Below, one piece after another: positions 1-8,244 of a DNA stretch of 64,000 nucleotides. Within the stretch, counting starts at the first letter, position 1; every line of letters begins with the position of its first letter. The stretch covers positions 93,205 through 157,204 of the forward strand of contig DATLRO010000092.1 of NCBI GenBank assembly GCA_035534615.1, in the 5' to 3' direction. This stretch comes from JAGWRA01 sp035534615 (GTDB lineage: Bacteria; Acidobacteriota; Vicinamibacteria; Vicinamibacterales; CAVVIG01). Position numbers and translations under genes: made by a program. The notes beneath the pieces were generated by a model. It saw only the letters and a program-made list of their open reading frames with translations. It made no database searches and had not been told where the DNA came from.

Positions 1-2249
1 CGTGGCGCGTCCGTGCCGGTCGTCGGCTTCAGGACCACCGGCTCCGAGGCGATGTTGTTCATCGCGTCGATCGCCCGGATCATGATGGTCTGCCCCAGCA
101 GGCTGTCGGGAAGCGTCGCCTCGAACCGCTCGGTCATCGAGTCGGCAATGCCGTCGGTCGGATAGAGCGACTTCCACGCCTGCCCGTCGACCGCGTACCC
201 GGCCCCCTGCACGATCGAGACGTTGTCGGCCGCCGTGAAATCGACCAGAAGATGCGCCCCGTCGCGGCGGATGGAGGTGACGTGCACGGCCGGCGGCGTG
301 TTGTCGATCGTGAACACGCGGCTTTCGAGTTCGCCGGTCAGGGCCTGGGCCGGCTCGTTGGACGGGGCGTCGGACGCGACGATCTTGATGATGTACCGGC
401 CGTCCGGCACCGCGCTCGTATCCCACACCAGAATCTCGTCGGTCAGGCCGCGCCGGAGCACGGACCAGGACGTGTCGCTGTCGCGTCGGTACAGCACGTC
501 GTAGCGAAGGTCGTCGTTGTTCGGGTCGTCCGCCTTCCACGTGAAGGTCTCGAGCCCCTTTTCGTAGACCCGCCGGCCGAGCGACGGACCGGACGATGGG
601 CTCGGCGGGGGCGTCGAAGCGGCGACGATGAGGGCCCGGTCGGGCGTCGTCTGGCCCTCGAATCCCGCGAGGTCGGGCTCGCCGGTCGGGTACGGCTTCT
701 GGAAGACGATGCCGGGCGGGTACACGGTGATCGACTCGACCGTCGGACGGAGGTTGCGCGGCAGGTAGGCGGTCGTCACCGACGTCAGCGTCGGCCCCGG
801 CGCGCCCGACAACACGGCCCGCCACTGGAGATAGCGTGCCTTCGGGCTCGTGATGAGCGAGCCGTCGGGGTTCGTGTACGGCGCCGACCAGGGACTCCAG
901 GTGTCGTCGGGGACCTGGGTGTTCCCGGTCCGCGTCGAGATCTCCAGGTGGCTGCCGCCCGGCTCGACGGCGTGCCAGCGCAGGGTGCCCCACGTGGCCA
1001 CCATCTGCGCGTCATGGACGGTCGACTCGTACGTCCCCTTGGCCGCCGGCTTCGACGACAGCTCGAAGATTTTGCCCGGGTTGGCGGTCGCGAAGTACAG
1101 GTGGCCGCGCGCGTGAACGAATGCGGTGACCTGCTTTGCGTCCGCGCTGCCGACCAGGGTGGCTTCGAGCGGGTCGCCGCTCAACCGGTACAGACGGCCG
1201 CGGTTGCCCGTGGCCACCAGCAGGGCGCCGTCCGACTCGAACGTGAGGTCGTACGGCGCGTCCTGCTGCGATTTCCAGATTTCGTCCCAGAGGCCGTCGG
1301 GGGCGATGCGGTAGATGGCGCCCTTGGGGCCGACCGCCGCCTCGGCGGCATCCCCGGCCCCGCTGGTCACGCCGCCGGAGGTGTCGACGACCGACATGGA
1401 CGTGATTTCGGTCGAGACGGACGGCACCGGCGCGGCGGGAGTGGTGGCCGACCCGGCGCCCGCGGCGGTCGTCCCGGCGGCCACCGGCGCGCCGGTGATG
1501 GCGGCCGCGTAGACGTTCCCCTTGTCGTCGACCCGCAGCGCGTTGATCTCCTGGAACGACGAATCGAGGAGCACGAAGCCCTTGCCGGCCGGATCGACCC
1601 GGAGGACCCGGGCCGGGGATGCGGTGCCGACGAGCAGGTTCCCCGCGTGATCGAACGCGAGCGCCGTGGCGTGTGCGGCGTTCGTCTTGAAGAAGACGGC
1701 CCCCTTGCCATCAGGCGTGATCCGGTAGATGTCCCCCTTTTCGCCGGTCGCGGCATACAGATCGCCCTTGGGGTCGACCGCCAGCGCCCAGATGTACTTC
1801 GCGTCCGGCTTGAAGAACGATACGGCCGCGCCCGCCTTGTTGATCCTGTAGATCCGCCCGTTGGGCGACGTCCCGACGTACAGCGTGCCGTCGGGCGCGA
1901 GGGCCAGGGCGTGGACCTCGAGTTCGTTCGCGTCGAACAGCAGGCTGGCCTTCCCCTGGGGGTCGATGCGGAAGACCTTGCCCTCGTTGCCCGAGCCGGC
2001 GTAAATCGTGCCGTCCGGCGCGGCGGCGATCGACCAGAGGAACGGCGAGCTGGCCTCGTACACCATCCGGGTGGTGGGGCCGAGGATCAGGCGGCCGAAG
2101 CCGTCGATCGCCAGGTCGTGCAGATCGCCCTTCAGAAAGTCGCGCTGGGTCTCCACCCGCCAGAACTGGGGGCTCGACGCGTGGACGAGCGCGGCGAGCG
2201 ACAGCGTGAACGTCAGGAGCACCAGGGCGCGAACGGATCGAGTCGACAT
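1..2249 (-). CDS. Secreted beta-propeller (SMP-30/NHL-like) protein, C-terminus off the window
   Basis: The frame is open from an ATG at 2249 to the window edge (about 749 codons), so the C-terminus is missing. Residues 1-25 look like a Sec signal peptide. After it come repeated blades with the pattern 'ALAxDxxGxLYVGT..GRIYRI' typical of NHL/SMP-30-like beta-propellers. The part nearest the window edge reads more like a fibronectin-III/Ig-type domain than a propeller. It lies 130 bp downstream of the S55 peptidase on the same strand and could be cotranscribed. A periplasmic or surface role is likely, but the ligand is unknown. The long plus-strand ORF opposite it is a shadow with Arg/Gly-rich composition. 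Confidence 0.8.
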   Translation of the reverse strand, partial: MSTRSVRALVLLTFTLSLAALVHASSPQFWRVETQRDFLKGDLHDLAIDGFGRLILGPTTRMVYEASSPFLWSIAAAPDGTIYAGSGNEGKVFRIDPQGKASLLFDANELEVHALALAPDGTLYVGTSPNGRIYRINKAGAAVSFFKPDAKYIWALAVDPKGDLYAATGEKGDIYRITPDGKGAVFFKTNAAHATALAFDHAGNLLVGTASPARVLRVDPAGKGFVLLDSSFQEINALRVDDKGNVYAAAITGAPVAAGTTAAGAGSATTPAAPVPSVSTEITSMSVVDTSGGVTSGAGDAAEAAVGPKGAIYRIAPDGLWDEIWKSQQDAPYDLTFESDGALLVATGNRGRLYRLSGDPLEATLVGSADAKQVTAFVHARGHLYFATANPGKIFELSSKPAAKGTYESTVHDAQMVATWGTLRWHAVEPGGSHLEISTRTGNTQVPDDTWSPWSAPYTNPDGSLITSPKARYLQWRAVLSGAPGPTLTSVTTAYLPRNLRPTVESITVYPPGIVFQKPYPTGEPDLAGFEGQTTPDRALIVAASTPPPSPSSGPSLGRRVYEKGLETFTWKADDPNNDDLRYDVLYRRDSDTSWSVLRRGLTDEILVWDTSAVPDGRYIIKIVASDAPSNEPAQALTGELESRVFTIDNTPPAVHVTSIRRDGAHLLVDFTAADNVSIVQGAGYAVDGQAWKSLYPTDGIADSMTERFEATLPDSLLGQTIMIRAIDAMNNIASEPVVLKPTTGTDAP

Positions 2250-2379
2250 GGGATCCTTGGATGTGTGAAGTCAGTGTGGAACGAGGCCGCGAGGCGGCGT
2301 CGCGGCTGAGGCACGCGCGCGGGCCGCGCCGGCGGGCGGGCGGGCGATCCGGGCATCGGGCGCCGCAGAAGGGACAGGC

Positions 2380-4242
2380 CTAGTCCTCCCCGACGTTGAG
2401 TGACAGGACGCGCGAGCCGCTGACGGCGTAATCGGTCGAGATCTCCCACTCGCCGATGGTGGCGGTGCTGAGCGGCGCGAAACTCCCGGTGCTGCGGTCC
2501 GCCTGCAGCACGTCCATCACGGACGGCGGCAGCGCCTGCATCCGCTCGCCGTTGACGACGGCGCCCGCCTCGGGGCTGACGAGCTGGATGTACAGCCGGT
2601 TGTTCTTGGGGGCGTTGTTCAGCTCCCGGATCATCTGCACGACCGTGTGCGGCTGCGACCCGGCCTGCCGCTGTTCGACCTGGGCGAGCCGCGCGCCGGC
2701 CGACACGATCACCGACAGACGCCCGGTGGCGTAGGTCGGCACCGTGATCGGCACGGTCCGGATGATTTCGTCGCCGCGGTAGGTGCGGAGCAGCACTTTC
2801 AGCGGCACCGTCGAGCCCGGCCGGGCGCGCGCGGCGTCGAGCCAGACGCGCTCCAGCGTGGCGGTCCGCGGCTCCTCGGTCGAGGTGATGGCGATGTTCA
2901 GCCCCTGGATCTCGACCGGCTCGTACTCGTTCTTGAGGAGGAACGTCAGCGGGCCGACGATGTACGACGCGGCGCCGACCGACGGCTGGTCGCCGGTGAA
3001 CAGGTCCTCGAAGTGAATGGCGCCCTGGCCTTTCAGCGTCGCCGTCCCTTTCACCTCGAACGTGGCCGCTCCGTACTGACGCTCGTAGGAGCCCAGCGTG
3101 TTGACGATCGAGACGTAGGTCATCAGCGGCGTGAACACCTGGTCGCGCACGACCTGGAAGTTGAACGTGCGCTCCGGCGCCCGCTCCGACTTGAGCGTGA
3201 CGTGGATCGGGATGAGCGTCGGCCCCGGGCCCAGCGTGCCCGAGATGGCGGTCGCGCGATCCTGCTGGAGCGTGCCGATGACGTCGGTCGTGGCCGCCAG
3301 CTTCATCGACGAGTACAGGCTCGGGAGGATGGCGTAGACGTACGCCCGCAGCATCGGGAAGTCGGTCGGCCCGAGGTTGTACAGCGGGTGGCCGAACGCA
3401 TAGACGTGCGTCCCGTCGATCGCCGTGACGGTGCCGACCGCCCCGAGCTGGAGATCGCCGCTGATGAGATTGACGCCGATCGAATCGCCCGGGCGCAGCG
3501 GGCGATTCGCGACCCCGGCCGGGGCCGGGCCGGCGCCGCCGGCCGCCACCGGGATGAACCCGCCGCCGCGCAGCGAATCGCGGAGCAGCGACGTCGTCGA
3601 CGGATCGAAGCCGCCCATCACGAGCGGCGTGGCGATCGGCCGCAGCATCGCGCCGATCTGCCCGCCGCTCATCCCGAGCAGGCGGCCCACGCCGCCGGCG
3701 GCGACGTCGGTCGGATCGTCGGCGAACGGCCGCTCCCACGTGACGAACGCCTCGCGGAGCGCGCGCGCCACGCCGGCCCGGGTCAGCGGCAGCCGCAGCG
3801 CCGCCGCCGCGGCCGAGACGGGGCGGCGCGTCGAGTAATCCGCCGACGCCGTCATCTCCGCGATCGGCGTGATGCCGGCAATCGGCTCCTTCGAGAAGGT
3901 GCCGAGCGAGTACGACACCGCCCCGATCAGCCGTCCGTTCACATAGACAGGGCTGCCGCTCATGCCGGCGATCACGCCGGTGTCGGCCAGGGGCCCGCCC
4001 TCCAGCCGCGCCAGAATCAGATCGCGCCGCGGGCCGACGACATCCGACAGCACGCCGAGAATGTGCGCCTTGAACTCGGACAGGTGGGTCCCGTGGAACA
4101 CCGTCTGCCCGATGCCCACCATGCCGGGCCGGATTTCACTCACCGGCATCGGGCCGGTGGCCGGTGGTTCAGGAGCGGCCGGAAGAGTTGCGACGGCCAG
4201 CGCGACCAGTGCCGCGGCGAGTGTCAGAGATCGGAATTTCAT
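2380..4242 (-). CDS. SpoIVB-type (S55 family) serine peptidase domain protein
   Basis: A 620-residue exported protein. A signal peptide (MKFRSLTLAAALVALAVATL) is followed by a region with the S55 motif 'TGVIAGMSGSPVYVNGRLIG', where the Ser of GMSGSP is the expected nucleophile. The remaining C-terminal half (about residues 330-620) is beta-rich and unassigned. S55 peptidases are best known from sporulation signalling (SpoIVB), but homologues occur in non-sporulating Acidobacteriota. A longer frame reaches a TTG at 4356, but that TTG lies in the -35 box of the gene's own promoter, so the ATG at 4242 ahead of the signal peptide is preferred. The substrate is unknown. Confidence 0.85.
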   Translation of the reverse strand: MKFRSLTLAAALVALAVATLPAAPEPPATGPMPVSEIRPGMVGIGQTVFHGTHLSEFKAHILGVLSDVVGPRRDLILARLEGGPLADTGVIAGMSGSPVYVNGRLIGAVSYSLGTFSKEPIAGITPIAEMTASADYSTRRPVSAAAAALRLPLTRAGVARALREAFVTWERPFADDPTDVAAGGVGRLLGMSGGQIGAMLRPIATPLVMGGFDPSTTSLLRDSLRGGGFIPVAAGGAGPAPAGVANRPLRPGDSIGVNLISGDLQLGAVGTVTAIDGTHVYAFGHPLYNLGPTDFPMLRAYVYAILPSLYSSMKLAATTDVIGTLQQDRATAISGTLGPGPTLIPIHVTLKSERAPERTFNFQVVRDQVFTPLMTYVSIVNTLGSYERQYGAATFEVKGTATLKGQGAIHFEDLFTGDQPSVGAASYIVGPLTFLLKNEYEPVEIQGLNIAITSTEEPRTATLERVWLDAARARPGSTVPLKVLLRTYRGDEIIRTVPITVPTYATGRLSVIVSAGARLAQVEQRQAGSQPHTVVQMIRELNNAPKNNRLYIQLVSPEAGAVVNGERMQALPPSVMDVLQADRSTGSFAPLSTATIGEWEISTDYAVSGSRVLSLNVGED

Positions 4243-4326
4243 GTGGTGCGTGGGGGCGGCCCGCGATGCGGCGACCTCACCCGTGTTGCTCGTGTCGATG
4301 GGCGGAAATGTGCCGATACTGTTTTG

Positions 4327-4356
4327 GTTATAGCGAAAGAAGTGCTTGCGGGTCAA
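4327..4356 (-). promoter_or_regulatory. Sigma-70-type promoter for the S55 peptidase gene
   Basis: On the minus strand TTGACC (4356-4351) is followed after 17 bases by CTATAA (4333-4328), or after 18 by TATAAC. Transcription would start near 4321, giving about 79 nt of leader before the ATG at 4242. It is back-to-back with the aromatic operon promoter, with 19 bp between the two -35 boxes. Confidence 0.65.
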
Positions 4357-4375
4357 GGAGAAAAGGCCGATCGAG

Positions 4376-4405
4376 TTGACAGGTTTCGCGATGCTCTGCT
4401 ATCGT
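4376..4405 (+). promoter_or_regulatory. Promoter of the aromatic amino-acid operon
   Basis: A consensus TTGACA (4376-4381) and a TATCGT -10 (4400-4405) are separated by 18 bp. The start of transcription is expected near 4412, about 44 nt before the leader-peptide ATG and 250 nt before aroDE. A 7-bp perfect hairpin (GTCCGGG, loop CGC, CCCGGAC; 4414-4430) lies at the extreme 5' end of the predicted transcript. It could stabilise the RNA or be an operator. Confidence 0.7.
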
Positions 4406-4455
4406 AGGCCGTCGTCCGGGCGCCCCGGACCGTTGATTGAGACGCGCTGAGCTTC

Positions 4456-4593
4456 ATGGCTGAAACGACGCAGACGCACTCGGGTCTCCACGCGCCGACC
4501 GGCGTGCCGGGGGACGTGTGGTCCGGCGTCCGCGCCGCGTGGTGGTGGTATTACTACGCCAACCAGCATGAAGGGGCGCACCGCATCGCCTGA
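4456..4593 (+). CDS. Trp/Tyr leader peptide of the aromatic operon (WWWYYY)
   Basis: A 45-codon ORF beginning ATGGCTGAAACG and ending TGA at 4591-4593. Codons 29-34 (4540-4557) are TGG TGG TGG TAT TAC TAC, giving AWWWYYYANQHEGAH, with another Trp at codon 22. A run of regulatory codons just upstream of mutually exclusive hairpins is the signature of ribosome-mediated attenuation, as in trpL and pheL. Here the run covers both Trp and Tyr, matching an operon that carries trpE-A, chorismate mutase, DAHP synthase and tyrA. The Shine-Dalgarno at the ATG is weak (GAG, 4 nt spacing). In-frame GTGs at 4504 and 4516 would give a shorter peptide that still contains the run. Confidence 0.85.
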   Translation: MAETTQTHSGLHAPTGVPGDVWSGVRAAWWWYYYANQHEGAHRIA

Positions 4594-4631
4594 TCGAGAT
4601 TCACGCGCGCGATTACGATCAAGCCTCTTCA
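4569..4631 (+). promoter_or_regulatory. Antiterminator pairing of the Trp/Tyr attenuator
   Basis: UGAAGGGGC (4569-4577) can pair with GCCUCUUCA (4623-4631) over nine consecutive positions, eight Watson-Crick and one G-U. The second element is also the 5' arm of the terminator, so the two structures exclude each other. The first element begins 11 nt after the last Tyr codon. A ribosome stalled in the WWWYYY run would leave it free to pair, while one that proceeds to the stop codon (4591) would mask it. A weak 1:2 pairing (GCGCC 4532-4536 with GGCGC 4575-4579) is also possible. Confidence 0.75.
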
Positions 4632-4661
4632 GCCACCCGGTTGAAGAGGCTTTTGTTGTTT
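4621..4661 (+). terminator. Attenuator terminator of the aromatic operon
   Basis: A perfect 11-bp inverted repeat, AAGCCTCTTCA (4621-4631) and TGAAGAGGCTT (4642-4652), with a 10-nt loop, is followed by a U-rich tract (TTGTTGTTT). It is an intrinsic terminator only 28 nt after the leader-peptide stop and directly before the aroDE ATG at 4662. Its 3' arm contains AAGAGG, the only plausible Shine-Dalgarno for aroDE, so folding could also block translation. Confidence 0.88.
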
Positions 4662-6131
4662 ATGGCCCGAACCCGCTTGTGCGTCACCGTGAGCGCCCCG
4701 ACCACGGCCGAGCTGCGCCGCCGCCGCGACGCCTGTCCCGACGCCGATCTGGTCGAGCTCCGTCTCGACGCAGTCCGGGACCTCGACGTCGCCGCGGCGC
4801 TGCAGGGCCGCCCCGGCCCCGTGGTGGTCACCTGCCGGCCGCGGTGGGAAGGGGGGGCGTTCGCCGGATCGGAGGAGGAGCGGCGACGGATCCTGGCGGA
4901 GGCGCTGGCGCTGGGGGCGGAATTCGTCGATGTGGAGTGGAAGGCCGGGTTCGACGACCTGGTGGCGCAGGAGGGAGGACGGCGGATCGTCATCTCCCAC
5001 CATGACTTCACGGGCGTGCCGGACGACCTGTCCGCGCGGCTGCGGGCCATGCGGGCCACCGGCGCGGCCGTGACGAAGCTGGCCGTGCAGGCGCATCGGC
5101 TGGCCGATTGCCTGCCGCTGCTCGACGCGGGTGCGGCGGCCGGGGCGGATGGACGTCTGGTCCTGCTGGCCATGGGGCCCGCCGGGTTCGCCACGCGCGC
5201 GCTGGCCGCCCGCTTCGGCTCGTGCTGGACGTATGCGGGCAGCGAGGCCGGCCTGGGGCAGATCCCGGCGGCGCGGCTCGTCTCCGAATTCCGCTTTCGG
5301 GAGAGTACGCCGGCGACCGCCGTCTACGGCCTGGTCGGGGCGCCGCTGGCGCACTCGGTGTCGCCGGCGATGCACAACGCCGCGTTTCGGGCGGCGGGGC
5401 TCGATGCGGTCTACGTGCCGCTCGAAGCGGCCGATGCGGACGACTTCCTGCAGGTGGCCGATCGGCTGGGCGTGCGTGGGGTCAGCGTCACGATTCCGTA
5501 CAAGGAGGCGCTGTATGCGCGCGCCGGCCGGACCGATCCGGTCGCCCGCCGCGTCGGCGCGGTGAACACGCTGCGGCGTGAGCCGGACGGCTGGCACGCC
5601 ACCAATACGGACGTGGAGGGCTTTCTCGCGCCGCTGGCCGGGCGGATGGCGCTCGCGGGCGCGCGCGTGGCGGTGCTGGGCGCCGGCGGCGCCGCACGCG
5701 CCGTCGCGATTGCCGCGGCCGGCGCCGGGGCGCAGGTGACGGTGCACGCCCGGACGGCCGGCCGCGCCGAGGCGGTGGCCCGGCTGGCCGGCGGCACGGC
5801 CGGCCCGTGCGCACCGCCGCCGGGAAGCTGGGACCTGCTGGTGAATGCCACGCCGGTCGGTCAGTTCCCGCACCCGGACGCGTCGCCGATGCGCGCGGAC
5901 TCCCTGACCGGAAGGCTGGTGTACGACCTCGTGTACAACCCCGCGACGACGCGGTTGCTGCGGGAGGCGGCGGCGGCCGGCTGCCGGACCCTCGGCGGGC
6001 TGGAGATGCTGGTGGCCCAGGCACGGGCGCAGTTTGCGTGGTGGACCGGCGCGTCGCCGGACGCCCGGGTGATGACGATGGCGGCCGTGACGCGGCTGGC
6101 GGAAGAGGCCGCCGTCGCGGAGCCGGCATGA
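4662..6131 (+). CDS. aroDE: Type I 3-dehydroquinate dehydratase / shikimate dehydrogenase fusion
   Basis: A 489-residue bifunctional enzyme for two consecutive shikimate-pathway steps. Residues 1-215 are a type I dehydroquinase, with VELRLDAVRD, the catalytic His of 'ISHHDF' (about H114) and the Schiff-base Lys of 'VTKLAVQ' (K139). Residues 220-485 are shikimate dehydrogenase, with 'GAPLAHSVSPAMHN', catalytic K281 in 'VTIPYKEAL', 'NTDVEGF' and the NADP-binding 'VLGAGGAARA'. The ATG at 4662 is chosen because the longer TTG start at 4641 lies in the attenuator loop. Such fusions are known from plants and chlamydiae. It is first in the aromatic operon and 19 bp upstream of trpE. Confidence 0.95.
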   Translation: MARTRLCVTVSAPTTAELRRRRDACPDADLVELRLDAVRDLDVAAALQGRPGPVVVTCRPRWEGGAFAGSEEERRRILAEALALGAEFVDVEWKAGFDDLVAQEGGRRIVISHHDFTGVPDDLSARLRAMRATGAAVTKLAVQAHRLADCLPLLDAGAAAGADGRLVLLAMGPAGFATRALAARFGSCWTYAGSEAGLGQIPAARLVSEFRFRESTPATAVYGLVGAPLAHSVSPAMHNAAFRAAGLDAVYVPLEAADADDFLQVADRLGVRGVSVTIPYKEALYARAGRTDPVARRVGAVNTLRREPDGWHATNTDVEGFLAPLAGRMALAGARVAVLGAGGAARAVAIAAAGAGAQVTVHARTAGRAEAVARLAGGTAGPCAPPPGSWDLLVNATPVGQFPHPDASPMRADSLTGRLVYDLVYNPATTRLLREAAAAGCRTLGGLEMLVAQARAQFAWWTGASPDARVMTMAAVTRLAEEAAVAEPA

Positions 6132-6150
6132 CGAGAAGAGCGAGTGAGGC

Positions 6151-7638
6151 ATGTTCACGACATCTGCAGGCATGAAGCTGACATCGTTCGAGGAATTCCG
6201 GGAGCTGGCGCAGCGGGGCACGTTCGTCCCCGTCTGCAAGGAGCTGGTGGCGGACCTGCTCACGCCGGTCTCCGCGTTCCTGAAGATCGCCGAACACTCG
6301 GATTACGCGTTCCTCCTCGAGAGCGTCGAGGGCGGCGAGCACGTGGGACGGTATTCCTTTCTCGGCAAGGATCCGTTCCTGGTGCTGCGCGCGCGGGACG
6401 GCGAGACGATCATCGATCGCGCGGGGGCGACCACGGTGTCGACGCAGCCGTTCATCGAGACGCTGCGCCGCCTGATGGCCGATTTCCGCTCGCCGTTCGT
6501 GCCGGATCTGCCCCGCTTCACCGGCGGCGCGGTCGGGTATCTCGGGTACGGGGCGTCTTCCTGGTTCGAGGCGGTGCCGCGGGTGCCGGGCGACACGCTC
6601 GGGGACGATGCGGGCTTCATGCTGTTCGACACGGTGCTGGCGTTCGACCACGTGCGGCACCGGATCCTGATCATCGCCAACGCGCGCATCACGGCCGACG
6701 ACGAGCTCGAGGCGCTGTACCAGTTCGCGTGCGCGAAGATCGAATTCCTCGAGCGCGAGCTGCAGCGGAGCCTGTCGGAGTCGCGGACCGGCGGCCGGGC
6801 CGGCCTGGATCTGCAGGCGAACATGACGCGCGAGGAATTCGAGGAGAAGGTCCGGATCGCCAAGGAGTACATCGCGGCCGGCGACATCTACCAGGTCGTC
6901 CTGTCCCAGCGGTTCGAGGCGCCGGTCGATGTCGATCCGTTCACCGTCTACCGCGCGCTGCGGCACGTCAACCCCTCCCCGTACATGTATTTCATCCGGA
7001 TGGGCGGCGTCTCGATCGTCGGATCGTCGCCGGAGATGCTGGTGCGGGTCGAAGGGACGCACGTGCAGACGCATCCGATCGCCGGCACGCGGCCGCGCGG
7101 CCGGACGGAGGAGGAGGACGTGCGGCTGGCCGAGGAGCTCAAGCGCAACGAGAAGGAGCGGGCCGAGCACGTCATGCTGGTCGACCTGGGCCGCAACGAC
7201 GTCGGCCGGGTGTCCGAGTACGGGTCGGTGCGCGTGCCGCAGTTCATGGGGCTCGAGCGCTACTCGCACGTCATGCACCTGGTGTCGATCGTGGAGGGCA
7301 GGCTGGCTGCGGACCGGGACCGGCTCGATGCGCTGGTGTCCTGCTTCCCGGCCGGCACGGTGTCGGGCGCGCCGAAGCTGCGCGCGATGGAGATCATCGC
7401 CGAGCTGGAGCCGTCGCCGCGCGGCATCTACTCGGGGGCGGTCGGGTACCTGGACTTCGCGGGCAATCTCGACTTCTGCATCACCATCCGGACGCTCGTG
7501 CTCGCCAACGGCCGGGCGTACGTGCAGGCCGGCGCCGGCATCGTCAGTGATTCGAACCCGGCGGCCGAGTACGAGGAAACGCGGGACAAGGCCCGGGCGA
7601 TGGTGCGTGCGCTCGAGCTCGCGCACGGCGGCCTGTGA
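6151..7638 (+). CDS. trpE: Anthranilate synthase component I
   Basis: A 495-residue chorismate-binding subunit that, with TrpG, makes anthranilate, the first committed step to Trp. The C-terminal half carries family signatures such as 'YIAAGDIYQVVLSQRF', 'NPSPYMYF', 'GSSPEMLVR', 'HPIAGTRPRG' and 'FPAGTVSGAPKLRAMEII'. The N-terminal domain contains 'LLESVEGGEHVGRYSF', which resembles the Trp-feedback element LLES. The ATG at 6151 has an AGTGAGG Shine-Dalgarno, and a second ATG seven codons on (6172) is possible. Close spacing with trpG (27 bp) indicates cotranscription. Confidence 0.96.
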   Translation: MFTTSAGMKLTSFEEFRELAQRGTFVPVCKELVADLLTPVSAFLKIAEHSDYAFLLESVEGGEHVGRYSFLGKDPFLVLRARDGETIIDRAGATTVSTQPFIETLRRLMADFRSPFVPDLPRFTGGAVGYLGYGASSWFEAVPRVPGDTLGDDAGFMLFDTVLAFDHVRHRILIIANARITADDELEALYQFACAKIEFLERELQRSLSESRTGGRAGLDLQANMTREEFEEKVRIAKEYIAAGDIYQVVLSQRFEAPVDVDPFTVYRALRHVNPSPYMYFIRMGGVSIVGSSPEMLVRVEGTHVQTHPIAGTRPRGRTEEEDVRLAEELKRNEKERAEHVMLVDLGRNDVGRVSEYGSVRVPQFMGLERYSHVMHLVSIVEGRLAADRDRLDALVSCFPAGTVSGAPKLRAMEIIAELEPSPRGIYSGAVGYLDFAGNLDFCITIRTLVLANGRAYVQAGAGIVSDSNPAAEYEETRDKARAMVRALELAHGGL

Positions 7639-7665
7639 CGCCGGACGGCAGGTGAAGGGCTGACA

Positions 7666-8244
7666 ATGCTCCTGGTCATCGACAACTTCGATTCGTTCAC
7701 CTACAACCTCGTGCAGTACCTGGGGGAGCTGGGCGCCGCCGTGACCGTGCGGCGGAACAACGCGGTCACCGTCGAGGAGATTGCCGCCCTGGCCCCGGCC
7801 CGGATCGTGATTTCGCCCGGCCCGGGCCGGCCCGAGGCGGCCGGCGTGACGATCGACGCGATCCGCCGCTTCGGCCGTGACCTCCCGATCCTCGGTGTCT
7901 GTCTCGGCCACCAGGCCATCGGCATGGCGTTCGGCGGCACGGTCGTGCGGGCCCAGGCGCCCATGCACGGCAAGACGTCGATGATCGAGCACGACGGGCG
8001 CGGCGTCTTCCGCGGGATTGCCGGCCCGTTCCTGGCCTCGCGGTATCACTCGCTCGTCGTGGAGGAAGGCAGTCTGCCGGACGCGCTGGAGATCTCCGCC
8101 CGCGCGCGCGAGGACGGCGCGATCATGGGCCTGCGGCACCGCACCTGGCCGGTGTACGGGGTCCAGTTCCACCCCGAATCGATTCTGACCGGCGAGGGAC
8201 GGCACTTGCTGCGCAACTTCCTGGAGGATCGGCACCATGGATAG
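7666..8244 (+). CDS. trpG: Anthranilate synthase component II (glutamine amidotransferase)
   Basis: A 192-residue class I glutamine amidotransferase supplying ammonia to TrpE. The nucleophile is C79 in 'LGVCLGHQAIG', and the other triad members are H169 and E171 in 'QFHPESILT'. The oxyanion loop 'SPGPGRP' is present. In some bacteria the same protein also serves PabB in folate synthesis, and the sequence cannot exclude that. Its 3' end overlaps the trpD start by 8 bases, suggesting translational coupling. Confidence 0.95.
   Translation: MLLVIDNFDSFTYNLVQYLGELGAAVTVRRNNAVTVEEIAALAPARIVISPGPGRPEAAGVTIDAIRRFGRDLPILGVCLGHQAIGMAFGGTVVRAQAPMHGKTSMIEHDGRGVFRGIAGPFLASRYHSLVVEEGSLPDALEISARAREDGAIMGLRHRTWPVYGVQFHPESILTGEGRHLLRNFLEDRHHG

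Noticed and set aside
252..2309. 685-codon plus-strand ORF
   Set aside because: Arg/Gly/Val-rich antisense shadow of the beta-propeller gene, which has a proper signal peptide and repeat pattern.
4399..4581. 60-codon minus-strand ORF across the leader region
   Set aside because: It is antisense to the Trp/Tyr leader and has no ribosome-binding site.
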